Source: CAZDBS01 sp964503775 (GTDB lineage: Bacteria; Patescibacteriota; Saccharimonadia; Saccharimonadales; CAZDBS01). From it: a stretch of 64,000 nucleotides of DNA. The notes beneath the pieces were generated by a model, which worked only from the letters and a program-made list of their open reading frames with translations, was not told where the DNA came from and made no database searches. Location: contig CAZDBS010000001.1 in assembly GCA_964503775.1 (NCBI GenBank), forward strand, positions 48,142-112,141. The letters are read 5' to 3'. Made by a program: the position numbers and the translations under genes. Below, piece by piece: positions 25,483 to 32,796 of the stretch; position 1 is the stretch's first letter, and each line of letters opens with the position of its first letter.

Positions 25483-25952
25483 CAGAGATTCTCTAGAACC
25501 GACTGGAGTGTCGGATCATCGTAAGCCACAAACTTTTTAATCAGACCACCGGCATCGTCTACTTTGACGATAGTAGTCTGTATCGTCACACCATATTTCT
25601 GGCGAAGCGATTGATGTGTGTCATAGTCCACTTTGATGATAGTTGTGCCGTCTGGAATGGTGCCTTTTTTAATATCAATGTCTAGATCACGACACTGCGG
25701 ACACCACGGGGCATGGAAGAACAACAGCTTTGTGCCCGACGTATCGGCGATAACTTCAGTGGTGTAGTCGACATACTTCCCTTTGGTTACTGATGGCTGA
25801 GCAGTTGTAGTTTGCGGGACTGCAGTTTGATTGTTCGACTCCATCATCTGGATCTTGGAATCTTTGGCGCTATCACTTGTGAGCAAGTAAACCCCTCCAC
25901 TTATGATCAATAGCACGACGATGATCAGGAAAATCAAGATTTTTCTATTCAT
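25482..25952 (-). CDS. membrane-anchored thioredoxin-like protein
   Basis: 156 aa. An N-terminal span (ILIFLIIVVLLIISGGVYLL), a Ser/Thr-rich linker and a thioredoxin fold with FFHAPWCPQCRDL, active site CPQC. TIVKVDDAGGLIKKFVAYD matches the end of the fold, but the usual cis-Pro is replaced (QTTIVKV). It is likely the external partner of CcdA, with which it overlaps. TATACT lies 9 bases before the ATG. Confidence 0.88.
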   Translation of the reverse strand: MNRKILIFLIIVVLLIISGGVYLLTSDSAKDSKIQMMESNNQTAVPQTTTAQPSVTKGKYVDYTTEVIADTSGTKLLFFHAPWCPQCRDLDIDIKKGTIPDGTTIIKVDYDTHQSLRQKYGVTIQTTIVKVDDAGGLIKKFVAYDDPTLQSVLENL

Positions 25953-26025
25953 TACTATGCAAGTATATCAATTTGCTTCGGATAAGGTTATAGGAGGATA
26001 ATCATTATGATAAAGGAGACTGAGC

Positions 26026-26433
26026 ATGAATAAATCACTACCTGTAATCATCGCTGTTATAGTTCTTGTAATAGGCATCCCCGTCTATTTGTTGGCACGC
26101 AGTTCTGATTCGACCCCTGAGAATAGTTCGACATCGATACCCCAGACATCAACCCCAGCGACTAGCACCAACCTCATCACCTACACGAACACCGGTTTTG
26201 TCCCAACTACGCTAACCATAAAATCAGGTAATCAAGTATCCATCAAAAACGATTCGTCACGTGAGTTACAATTCGACTCCGATCCACACCCTGATCACAC
26301 CGACAATCCTGAGCTTAATATTGGTTCAATTCCAGGTGGCGAGACAAAGACGTTTACAGTCAATCGGACAGGCACTCATGGATACCACAATCACAAAAAT
26401 GATAGCGATCGAGGGACACTTATCGTCCAGTAG
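26026..26433 (+). CDS. membrane-anchored cupredoxin-like copper protein
   Basis: 135 aa. An N-terminal span (4-22), a Ser/Thr/Pro linker, then a plastocyanin-like fold: TNTGFVPTTLTIKSGNQVSIKND, DPHPDH, and the C-terminal ligand loop GTHGYHNHKNDSDRGTLIV. His residues in PHPDH and YHNH are in place. The canonical Cys ligand of blue copper proteins is absent, so the centre may be type 2 or non-blue. AAAGGAG precedes the ATG. Confidence 0.82.
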   Translation: MNKSLPVIIAVIVLVIGIPVYLLARSSDSTPENSSTSIPQTSTPATSTNLITYTNTGFVPTTLTIKSGNQVSIKNDSSRELQFDSDPHPDHTDNPELNIGSIPGGETKTFTVNRTGTHGYHNHKNDSDRGTLIVQ

Positions 26434-26505
26434 CAAGCGGCACGGCGAGGTATCACTCTTTCGTTTTGTAACAGAGAGGCATATAGTCAGAGTGAGGAGA
26501 TTGGC

Positions 26506-27150
26506 ATGAAGTCTGAAGTCCGTACGACTATCGCCGCTTTTTTTGCAAAGTATCCCAAGCGTTCCTACCCCAAAGGTGAGATCATCATCTTTGCAGGCGA
26601 AGACCCGGAATCGGTTTATTACATTATCAGAGGCAAGATACGTGTTTACGACGTTTCGAGTAAGGGTGAGGAGGTTATCGTCAATGTGTTCTCCGCCGGC
26701 GCCTATATCCCCATGTCATGGGCTTTGACCAAAACACCTAACCAGTTTTTTTATAAAACCGAAGAAGACACTACCGTCCGTATGGCCGACCCTGAAGCCA
26801 CTGTCGAATTTTTGCAGTCTCATCCGGATGTCATGTTCGATCTACTCCGACGAATATATGTCGGAGCCGAGGGTATGGCTGGCAAAATGGTCCATCTGAT
26901 GTTTGACAATGCCCAGAACCGGCTCGTCTATGAACTCATCACCGAGTGTCGTCGTTTCGGGCATGCTAAGGGCTTGAGCTCCTATCGACTAGATGTCAAT
27001 GAAAGTGGATTAGCCGCAAGGACAGGCTTGTCTCGTGAAACAGTCAGTCGTGAGATGCACAGGCTAAAAGACGAGGGACTAGTCAGTATCGGCCGCTCTG
27101 GTATCGTCATCAACAATCTCAAAAAACTAGAAAACAAGCTCAGTTCCTAG
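26506..27150 (+). CDS. Crp/Fnr-family transcriptional regulator 2
   Basis: 214 aa. The cNMP-binding fold is clear (YPKGEIIIFAGEDPESVYYIIRGKIRVYDVSSKGEEVIVNVFSAGAYI), followed by a dimer helix and a winged helix with VNESGLAARTGLSRETVSREMHRLKDEGLV. No Fe-S cysteine cluster. It shares layout with regulator 1 (the segments YIPMSWALTKTPNQFFY and FIPLPWALDGAHTTGLSY correspond), so the two are paralogues. GAGGAG precedes the ATG. It is immediately upstream of two genes with Crp-type operators. Confidence 0.92.
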   Translation: MKSEVRTTIAAFFAKYPKRSYPKGEIIIFAGEDPESVYYIIRGKIRVYDVSSKGEEVIVNVFSAGAYIPMSWALTKTPNQFFYKTEEDTTVRMADPEATVEFLQSHPDVMFDLLRRIYVGAEGMAGKMVHLMFDNAQNRLVYELITECRRFGHAKGLSSYRLDVNESGLAARTGLSRETVSREMHRLKDEGLVSIGRSGIVINNLKKLENKLSS

Positions 27151-27167
27151 ACCATCTGGGAGCCTCT

Positions 27168-27210
27168 TGTGACCTGCGTCAACGACAGGACGACTCTCGG
27201 CTTGTTTAAT
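27168..27210 (+). promoter_or_regulatory. Crp/Fnr-type operator and promoter of the PH-domain gene
   Basis: TGTGA-N6-TCAAC (27168-27183, centre 27175.5; core TGACCTGCGTCA) with TTTAAT (27205-27210) as -10, 29.5 bp apart. The 12-bp core occurs in reverse complement at the next promoter. Confidence 0.65.
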
Positions 27211-27231
27211 GGGTGGTGGAGGGAGGCAGAG

Positions 27232-27717
27232 ATGTACACACAGCATTCGGTAGTAGCACCCCGTCGCAATGGATCAGCCACACGTGACGTCTCTACGGTA
27301 TCTGTCAACACACGATACGCTCAGGTCGTGGACGAACTACGAGCCTGTGGTTTCAATCCGTGGGGCCTTATCTACTCGGAGTGTCGTGAACTGCCTACCC
27401 TCTTGAGAAGTGATGAACATATCAGAGGCGCCATCTATGGACACAACGAATCCGGCAGAGCACTTCTAGTCGCTACCGATGAGCGGCTTGTTTTTATCGA
27501 CAAAAAACCGCTGTTTCTGAAAGTTGAAGAGATCACCTACGACATGATCACCGGGCTTAGTTTCTTCCAGGGCGGGTTATCGGCCACAGTTATCCTCCAT
27601 ACACGTATAGGCGACTACTCTATCAAAACTATGAATAAACCGTGCGCAATACATTTCAGGGATTACATGGAACTCCACGCCCTGAAAGATATATACGATA
27701 CCAGGAGACAACCATAG
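27232..27717 (+). CDS. bacterial PH-like domain protein
   Basis: 161 aa from ATG 27232. The C-terminal part (RGAIYGHNESGRALLVATDERLVFIDKKPLFLKVEEITYDMITGL, then GDYSIKTMNKPCAIHFRDYM) has the strand pattern of the bacterial PH domain family bPH_3. The function is unknown. A frame open from 27169 starts inside the operator and is rejected. A GGGAGG Shine-Dalgarno stands before this ATG. Confidence 0.75.
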   Translation: MYTQHSVVAPRRNGSATRDVSTVSVNTRYAQVVDELRACGFNPWGLIYSECRELPTLLRSDEHIRGAIYGHNESGRALLVATDERLVFIDKKPLFLKVEEITYDMITGLSFFQGGLSATVILHTRIGDYSIKTMNKPCAIHFRDYMELHALKDIYDTRRQP

Positions 27718-27759
27718 GTGACGCAGGTCAATGCATCTCCTTACTAGATTCGCTATAGT
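27717..27759 (+). promoter_or_regulatory. Crp/Fnr-type operator and promoter of the 27.8 kb membrane gene
   Basis: GGTGA-N6-TCAAT (27717-27732, centre 27724.5; core TGACGCAGGTCA) with TATAGT (27754-27759) as -10, 29.5 bp apart. The operator begins at the last base of the PH-gene stop codon. Confidence 0.65.
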
Positions 27760-27784
27760 CAAGACGGAAAGGAGGAAATGAGTC

Positions 27785-28156
27785 ATGCGTATCACATGGA
27801 AAGATGGTGTGACGACTCTAGCCATGGGTGGCGCGGTTCTTTTGGAGCGCGCTTACTTTTGGGAATGGGATTGGCCACTAATCTCTAGTATGCGATGGAC
27901 TATAGTCGGGTTGGCTGCGTTGTTGGCCATCGGCTACGTCTTCAGCTATGTTCTCGATGAAGACAGAAGCACCGGCTGGACTCTCACTACTGGTGTATTG
28001 GCAAGTGCCACACTAGTGCTGGCAGTTCTTGGTGTGGCCTTCGTAGTCTCAGACTATGTTGTCCTGCTCATGATCAACGCAGTGGTATTCTGGGTTGCCT
28101 CAATAGCGAGACACCTCACGGTACCCTCGTCGCTGACGCACAGTCATGCCTCCTGA
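27785..28156 (+). CDS. four-span membrane protein, unknown
   Basis: 123 aa with a first weak hydrophobic stretch (about 12-22) and clear spans at about 36-58, 67-90 and 93-110. No family recognised. GGAGGA precedes the ATG. It is controlled by its own Crp-type promoter even though it follows the PH gene closely. Confidence 0.7.
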   Translation: MRITWKDGVTTLAMGGAVLLERAYFWEWDWPLISSMRWTIVGLAALLAIGYVFSYVLDEDRSTGWTLTTGVLASATLVLAVLGVAFVVSDYVVLLMINAVVFWVASIARHLTVPSSLTHSHAS

Positions 28157-28169
28157 GAGGCATCACGCG

Positions 28170-28205
28170 CTAAACCCGCCCAGTGGCAACATTGAGCGGG
28201 ATTAG
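28170..28205. terminator. terminator between membrane gene and pup
   Basis: A 10-bp stem with one mismatch (CTAAACCCGC/GCGGGATTAG) between convergent genes. T-tracts are modest. Confidence 0.55.
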
Positions 28206-28220
28206 TGTTTGGGTGATGAA

Positions 28221-28466
28221 CTACTCGCCACCTTTTTGGACATAACCTTTGACGAATTCTTCGGCATTCACTTCAAGTACTTCGTCGATATTGTCCAATA
28301 AATCGTCGAGTTTTGCTTTTAGTACTTCAGCGGCTTCAGTCGCAGCCTTACCCGACCCCTCAGCTACTCGCTCCCTTACTTGGTCGCTTTGACCTTCGTG
28401 CGCTTCACGTGTTTCTCGGTCATAAGGCCTGTGGCTTCGTTCGGATGATTTATAGACTCCCGCCAT
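28221..28466 (-). CDS. pup: prokaryotic ubiquitin-like protein Pup
   Basis: 81 aa, longer than the usual 60-70. The N-terminal half is polar and disordered. The C-terminal 28 residues (DDLLDNIDEVLEVNAEEF, then VKGYVQKGGE) match Mycobacterium tuberculosis Pup at about 20 of 28 positions, including the helix that binds the proteasomal ATPase. It ends in Gly-Gly-Glu, so PafA ligase could use it directly without Dop deamidation. GGAGA stands 4 bases before the ATG at 28466; a frame open to 28493 lacks a better start. No pafA, dop, mpa or proteasome gene lies in this window. Confidence 0.92.
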   Translation of the reverse strand: MAGVYKSSERSHRPYDRETREAHEGQSDQVRERVAEGSGKAATEAAEVLKAKLDDLLDNIDEVLEVNAEEFVKGYVQKGGE

Positions 28467-28533
28467 GATGTCTCCTTGATTACTATCCCCCAATCATAGT
28501 CTTGAGTCAGGATCACTTCTATTGTAATTTTTG

Positions 28534-28956
28534 CTAATTTTTTCGTAGTGATGGGGCGAGGTAGTACAACCAATCACGAGCATTCTCCATAGGTGTATTA
28601 GTATGGAATAGCTCATCCTCGGTCTCTGTGACAGTTAACTCTTCCACCGTATGTTTGGGGAGGATGACCAGCTTCTCACCCGGCAGGGCTTTGTTCAGTT
28701 TACGGCGTGCTTCCAACTCCAAAAAGCTATCGGTCTTGTAATACTCGTTGTTCAGCTGCGCGACTTTGTTCTCCAGCTCCTTTATCTCAACCTCCGCTTG
28801 GAGATGGGCAATGTCTGCTTCCAGTAGCTTATTCTTTCGAATCGTCTTGGCCGTACTCCAAGTGAGGGATAGTGCAAACAGCAAGAAGAAAAAAAGTGTG
28901 ATGTTACGAACATCGACTATCATCTTGAATATACTCTTGATCTTCTTGGCATCCAT
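28534..28956 (-). CDS. septum formation initiator, FtsB/DivIC-like
   Basis: 140 aa. A short cytoplasmic N-terminus, one span (ITLFFFLLFALSLTWS), a coiled coil (KTIRKNKLLEADIAHLQAEVEIKELENKVAQLNNEYYKT) and then LELEARRKLNKALPGEKLVILP, the family signature in which the RxxLNxxxPGE segment follows the coil. It is part of the division complex. A TATAAT box lies 7 bases before this ATG; a frame 3 codons longer is less likely. Confidence 0.88.
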   Translation of the reverse strand: MDAKKIKSIFKMIVDVRNITLFFFLLFALSLTWSTAKTIRKNKLLEADIAHLQAEVEIKELENKVAQLNNEYYKTDSFLELEARRKLNKALPGEKLVILPKHTVEELTVTETEDELFHTNTPMENARDWLYYLAPSLRKN

Positions 28957-28981
28957 CGTAAGCATTATAAGCGCCCCTTAG

Positions 28982-29020
28982 AGAAAATAAAAACGACCTC
29001 CGGCAAAGCCATGAGGTCGT
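28982..29020 (-). terminator. terminator of tRNA-Ile2
   Basis: An ACGACCTC/GAGGTCGT stem with an inner GGC/GCC pair set, followed on the minus strand by TTTTTATTTTC. Confidence 0.85.
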
Positions 29021-29034
29021 GCGTATTGCTTAAC

Positions 29035-29110
29035 TGGTGGGGCAGGTTGGAGTTGAACCAACCACCAAGCGGTTATGAGCCGCCTGCTCTAACCGATGAG
29101 CTACTGCCCC
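29035..29110 (-). tRNA. tRNA-Ile2 (CAT, lysidine-dependent)
   Basis: 76 nt with encoded CCA, acceptor GGGGCAG/CTGCCCC, anticodon loop CTCATAA. The segment AGAGCAGGCGGCTCATAACC followed by GCTTGGT is almost the same as in E. coli tRNA-Ile2, so I assign it to AUA decoding after TilS modification rather than to Met. A TATACT box stands 12 bp upstream. Confidence 0.85.
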
Positions 29111-29206
29111 TTAACGGATGAAAGTATATCAGAAATCTTCTGAAATCGGTGTTCGCTTAAACGGACGTGAGAACTCTGTAGATTTCGGCGCTGGAAACAG
29201 AGCAGA

Positions 29207-29240
29207 AATCTAAAAGCGCCCTACGGGGCGCTTTTAGATT
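29207..29240. terminator. terminator after secreted LamG-like gene
   Basis: A 15-bp perfect stem (AATCTAAAAGCGCCC/GGGCGCTTTTAGATT) with a 4-base loop and A/T-rich arms that supply T-tracts on both strands. About 100 bp of structured, non-coding sequence with a CTCTGT/ACAGAG stem lies between it and the tRNA. Confidence 0.85.
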
Positions 29241-29250
29241 AATCGGTATC

Positions 29251-30300
29251 TTAGAAGATACTTCTTAGGAGATTCACTACCGGATTTCCTCCAGCCTTAC
29301 CTTTGCTGGCAACGAAGCTCACACAATCGCCTTGGTTCTTGAAGGTTGGATCATTGAACGATTTCCAACCATCTTTCTTGCACTGATCCTTGTTAGTAGG
29401 CGACAGGGGGATTGGTCCGCTTGAAAGAGAGAGGTTGTCAATCACAAAACCCTTCCCAGTGGTCGTGGGTACAGCAGTGCCGCCTGTACGAAACAGTATT
29501 GAATCTACGGTTCTGCTTTGGTCGGCGGCCACATTGCCGGGAACTCCACCACCTGATTCTGTGCACCATCGGAAATAATCTTCCCAACTCGTGTCAGTTA
29601 ACTTCAGCGTCCCATCAACATATACTTTCACAACATCATTACCGGGTCCATCAATCAAGTCCATGGTAACTTTTATACTATGAGGGACAGTACGATCAAG
29701 TCCAGTTGCGACGACACTCGGCATAAAGTCATCCCCTGGACCACAGCCATCTACAGGATTAGCAAGTGTCCCAAATGGCGCAACGTCCTCGTAATTGTAG
29801 AAGTTTACCGCAAGCCCAGTTGGTGTATCAGCCATCTGTATCCAACTCATACGGGCACCATCACCTCGATCAGGACTTGCTACAACTGATAGGCCTGGCT
29901 GTTCGGCTCCTGGAACTGTCGATGCAAAATCCCACTGTGCTTCAAAGTGTGGCTGACGAGTGCCTCCCGACATTCCACCATCTTGCGCTAAAGTTTCACC
30001 GGCCTCGTCAGCCAGTGGCTTCGAAAACACCCAGTCCCCGAAAGACCCTGACGTAAGTGCATTTGACATTCGCAAGCTTTGAGATCCAAAACTACCATAG
30101 CCGTATGTATTTGAGACTACAGCAACATCATAGGAACCTGTATACACCCAGCCATCTTGTCCGTTTATATTACCGGCTGAATAAGGTGGAGATTCAAAAT
30201 CCACACTCACATTACTAACAGCAAAAGCAGGCATCGAAGACAAAACCATCGCAAGCCCTGTCGCCATCGTGCCACTTAAGAACCTTTTAAAACTTCCCAT
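29251..30300 (-). CDS. secreted beta-sandwich (LamG/concanavalin-like) protein
   Basis: 349 aa. A signal peptide with cleavage after PAFA (about residue 27) is followed by a large beta-sandwich (FESPPYSAGNINGQDGW to FVIDNLSLS) that looks like a carbohydrate-binding or LamG-like fold. A C-terminal NKDQCKKDGWKSF, FKNQGDCVSFV module with two Cys follows, a motif common at the ends of bacterial surface proteins. It is probably exported and displayed or released. GGAGGG precedes the ATG. The ligand is unknown. Confidence 0.75.
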   Translation of the reverse strand: MGSFKRFLSGTMATGLAMVLSSMPAFAVSNVSVDFESPPYSAGNINGQDGWVYTGSYDVAVVSNTYGYGSFGSQSLRMSNALTSGSFGDWVFSKPLADEAGETLAQDGGMSGGTRQPHFEAQWDFASTVPGAEQPGLSVVASPDRGDGARMSWIQMADTPTGLAVNFYNYEDVAPFGTLANPVDGCGPGDDFMPSVVATGLDRTVPHSIKVTMDLIDGPGNDVVKVYVDGTLKLTDTSWEDYFRWCTESGGGVPGNVAADQSRTVDSILFRTGGTAVPTTTGKGFVIDNLSLSSGPIPLSPTNKDQCKKDGWKSFNDPTFKNQGDCVSFVASKGKAGGNPVVNLLRSIF

Positions 30301-30343
30301 AAACCCTCCTAATTACATAACCACTTTAGCATGCTATGCCACT

Positions 30344-30367
30344 TAAATGATACAGATGCATCATTTA
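30344..30367. promoter_or_regulatory. inverted repeat upstream of the secreted LamG-like gene
   Basis: TAAATGAT-N8-ATCATTTA, a perfect 8-bp inverted repeat 44 bp before the gene. It differs from the Crp-type sites in sequence and in spacing to the likely TAAAGT -10 (30323-30328), so it may be bound by another factor. Confidence 0.45.
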
Positions 30368-30375
30368 TGACAACG

Positions 30376-31317
30376 CTATAGTAGCTCTAGTAACTCTTCA
30401 GATGTCTTGGCATGCATCAGCTGGTCACGTAATTCTTTGGCACCGTCAAAACCATGGATATATGTCTTGCAGAACTTGTTCAGTGTGATTAGTTTGCGTT
30501 CGCCTTGTTTCCAAGTTTCCGAGAAGAGTTTCACATGCTGGCTGTACAGGTCTTTCTTCTGTTCAGGAGTCAGAGATAGCCACGGTGATGACTCACTAAA
30601 ACAATACGGATCCTGGAATACTCCACGACCAATCATTAACCCATCTACCTTATATGTTTTGGCCAACTCCTGACCCTGTGATCGAGTCTCAATATCTCCG
30701 TTGAGGATGATCTTTGTCTGAGGACTTATCTGATCTCTGAGCTGGAGTATCGGTTGTATATCACCCCAATGCGCCGGAACCTTACTCATCTCCTTGCGAG
30801 TACGGCAGTGAACCGTGATCGCATCAATCCCCTGTTCAAGTAAAAGTTTGTGCCAAGTGTAATCTATGTCGTTAAAGCCTAATCGAGTTTTGACGCTTAT
30901 TGGCACCTTGCCATCGACACCTCGCTTGACAGCTTGGATGATTTCGATAGCCAGATCTCGGTTATTTATCAGCCCAGAGCAACAGCCGTTATTCACTATG
31001 GACTTCTCGGGGCACCCCATATTGATATCGATACCAGCGAAACCCATATCAACAAGCTCAGCAGCAGTCTTCTCGTAATTATCGGGGTTTAACCCCCAGA
31101 TCTGGGCTATCAGGGGTTGCTCTTTGCCAGTGAAGTGTAGTTTGGGCAGGACCCTGTCTCGGCCACTAGACTGTAAGCCATCAACAGATACAAATTCCGT
31201 GAAATACAAATCCGGCGCTGCAGTCGAAGCGACAATCTGGCGAAACACCGTGTCGGTCACGTCGTCCATGGGCGCCAATACAAAAAACGGCTTGGGTAAG
31301 CGGTCGTATAAATTCAC
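30376..31317 (-). CDS. dus: tRNA-dihydrouridine synthase
   Basis: 313 aa. An FMN TIM barrel with the Dus signature APMDDVTDTVFR, the motif GIDINMGCPEKSIVNNGCCSGLI with the catalytic Cys, VKTRLGF, ITVHCRTRKE and LNGDIETR / GLMIGRGVFQDP. It reduces uridines in tRNA. The start is GTG at 31317, with TATAAT 8 bases upstream, so a leaderless message with a GTG start is likely. Confidence 0.94.
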   Translation of the reverse strand: MNLYDRLPKPFFVLAPMDDVTDTVFRQIVASTAAPDLYFTEFVSVDGLQSSGRDRVLPKLHFTGKEQPLIAQIWGLNPDNYEKTAAELVDMGFAGIDINMGCPEKSIVNNGCCSGLINNRDLAIEIIQAVKRGVDGKVPISVKTRLGFNDIDYTWHKLLLEQGIDAITVHCRTRKEMSKVPAHWGDIQPILQLRDQISPQTKIILNGDIETRSQGQELAKTYKVDGLMIGRGVFQDPYCFSESSPWLSLTPEQKKDLYSQHVKLFSETWKQGERKLITLNKFCKTYIHGFDGAKELRDQLMHAKTSEELLELL

Positions 31318-31335
31318 AAGCGGGTATTATAACAG

Positions 31336-31647
31336 TTAGCGAGCAGGAGTATGGCGACGGCCACCTAGGTCGTCCCATGCATCAGTGAACTCTAGTTTTT
31401 GCTGTTCACTAATTTGACGTGGTTCATTTGCAGCTTTAGCTCGCTGCCAAGCGTCCATCTGTGCAGGAGTCCAGCTTCTCCAATCCTTAGGAAGCTCTGA
31501 AGTAACGACCCTCGCTGTCATGGCTTGTCCGGAAGCCTCTGCGGCAACAGCCCTAGTAGTTGTTTCATCAGTACCGTCCAGGTACTCAGCCCACAACCAC
31601 TCTTCGTGATCAGTTAAGCGCTGAGATGGGAATTGTTCTGGTTTCAT
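31336..31647 (-). CDS. hypothetical protein, 103 aa
   Basis: A soluble protein rich in Trp, Ala and charged residues (SELPKDWRSWTPAQMDAWQRAKAANE). No family recognised. TATAAT stands 6 bases before the ATG. It is located 18 bp upstream of dus on the same strand, but dus has its own promoter. Confidence 0.6.
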   Translation of the reverse strand: MKPEQFPSQRLTDHEEWLWAEYLDGTDETTTRAVAAEASGQAMTARVVTSELPKDWRSWTPAQMDAWQRAKAANEPRQISEQQKLEFTDAWDDLGGRRHTPAR

Positions 31648-31731
31648 GTCTGTATTATATCATGCTTATAGTTTTTTGTCTATGGTTGATACTCTGTCTT
31701 AATTAGTGTGTTACAGATGATAATACCTAAA

Positions 31732-31757
31732 AACCCGGTTCCTGTCGAAACCGGGTT
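31732..31757 (-). terminator. intrinsic terminator
   Basis: AACCCGGTT-N8-AACCGGGTT, followed on the minus strand by TTTTTAGG. It ends the 31.8 kb gene. Confidence 0.8.
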
Positions 31758-31779
31758 CGTTGACTGTCAGAGTAATAGC

Positions 31780-32322
31780 CTACTTCTGAGTTGGTGTGGT
31801 AGTAGCCGGGGCTGTCTCGCCGTTCTTCTCGCGCTTGATGGCATCCACGACCTTACCATTGTCTTTGATATTCTCCCAGAACAGAACCTGATCAGTTCGG
31901 ATGTGCATCTCACTCTCTGGAGCGTGCAACTCACCGCCAAGTTTCTGAAGTGTGATTTGCGGTTGAGCACTAGAAGTATCTTTGGTATCTGGTTGAGGAG
32001 CAGAGTCTGCTCGCAAGTAATAGATGTCTTGGAGAACCATGTAGTCACCGCTGATCTCAGTTATCTTGCCGAAGTACGCCTGACCACCAGATAAGAAGAC
32101 TGCTTGGTATTGATTCTTCTTCACTGAACTCGGGACTTTGTGATTACTCAAGCCCATCAGCAGGATGACAGCACCAAGCAAAATCGCTACAGGCACCAGT
32201 ATTAATAATGTTCCAAAAAACAAGCCTTTTTTCTTCTTGCCACCAGAGTTTGATAAATTGACTGTGCCGTGCGCTGGAGCACTAGCAGCTGGCTGACGGT
32301 TGGTGCCACCACGTAAATCCAT
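31780..32322 (-). CDS. membrane-anchored hypothetical protein
   Basis: 180 aa from ATG 32322. A Pro/Ala-rich N-terminus, a lysine patch (GGKKKKG), one span (LFFGTLLILVPVAILLGAVILLMGL) and an external domain starting QYQAVFLSGGQAYFGKITEISGDYMVLQDIYYLRA, which looks like a small beta-barrel. The tail is Thr/Pro-rich. A GAGG lies 10 bases before the ATG and a TACAAT at 32365-32370. A frame extended to 32382 is disfavoured. Confidence 0.7.
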   Translation of the reverse strand: MDLRGGTNRQPAASAPAHGTVNLSNSGGKKKKGLFFGTLLILVPVAILLGAVILLMGLSNHKVPSSVKKNQYQAVFLSGGQAYFGKITEISGDYMVLQDIYYLRADSAPQPDTKDTSSAQPQITLQKLGGELHAPESEMHIRTDQVLFWENIKDNGKVVDAIKREKNGETAPATTTPTQK

Positions 32323-32479
32323 AATAGTTACTACCTCTTTGATTATCTTACTTGACTGGGAATCATTGTATCGCATAAGCATTTTCTAACGCAAGCTGGT
32401 TTAGTGAGTCACATGTAGTGATCGTTCAACTTGTCATCTGTTGTACAGGGGTGATAGGTGGTCAATCTGGAGAAAACAG

Positions 32480-32509
32480 TTGACAAACGAATAACTACGG
32501 CGCTATGGT
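32480..32509 (+). promoter_or_regulatory. promoter TTGACA-N18-TATGGT
   Basis: TTGACA (32480-32485) and TATGGT (32504-32509) upstream of a gene with a consensus AAGGAGG Shine-Dalgarno. Confidence 0.6.
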
Positions 32510-32542
32510 AGAGGCACGCTAAGAAGTAACTAAGGAGGATAA

Positions 32543-32743
32543 ATGGCAGCGTATTCACACACGAATTCTAAGGGAGTGACGTACTACTTGCACGCAAAGA
32601 ACGTAGTGCTCCGAGGCGGCAAAGAACAAATGATCTACTACTTTGCCAAAGATGTTCGACCAGAAGCACTTGATGCGCTTCCAGAAGGCTACACAGTGGT
32701 CGAGAACCCACGCAATGGTTTCCTCACGCTAAAGCGAAAATAG
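32543..32743 (+). CDS. small conserved protein, 66 aa
   Basis: YYLHAKNVVLRGGKEQMIYYFAKDVRPEALDALPEGYTVVENPRNGFLTLKRK is a compact beta-rich sequence. I recall similar small proteins in Saccharibacteria but cannot name a function. A strong promoter, a consensus Shine-Dalgarno and an intrinsic terminator on either side indicate a highly expressed monocistronic gene. Confidence 0.75.
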   Translation: MAAYSHTNSKGVTYYLHAKNVVLRGGKEQMIYYFAKDVRPEALDALPEGYTVVENPRNGFLTLKRK

Positions 32744-32766
32744 TAGTCAGTTAGACTCCTATCAAT

Positions 32767-32794
32767 CAAAAACCCCGGTTATCCGGGGTTTTTG
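32767..32794. terminator. bidirectional intrinsic terminator
   Basis: CAAAAACCCCGG-TTAT-CCGGGGTTTTTG, a perfect 12-bp stem with T5/A5 flanks between convergent genes. Confidence 0.92.
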
Positions 32795-32796
32795 TA

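Noticed and set aside
27169..27231. GTG start for the PH-domain gene
   Set aside because: It lies inside the Crp-type operator and before the -10 box; the ATG at 27232 has a strong Shine-Dalgarno.
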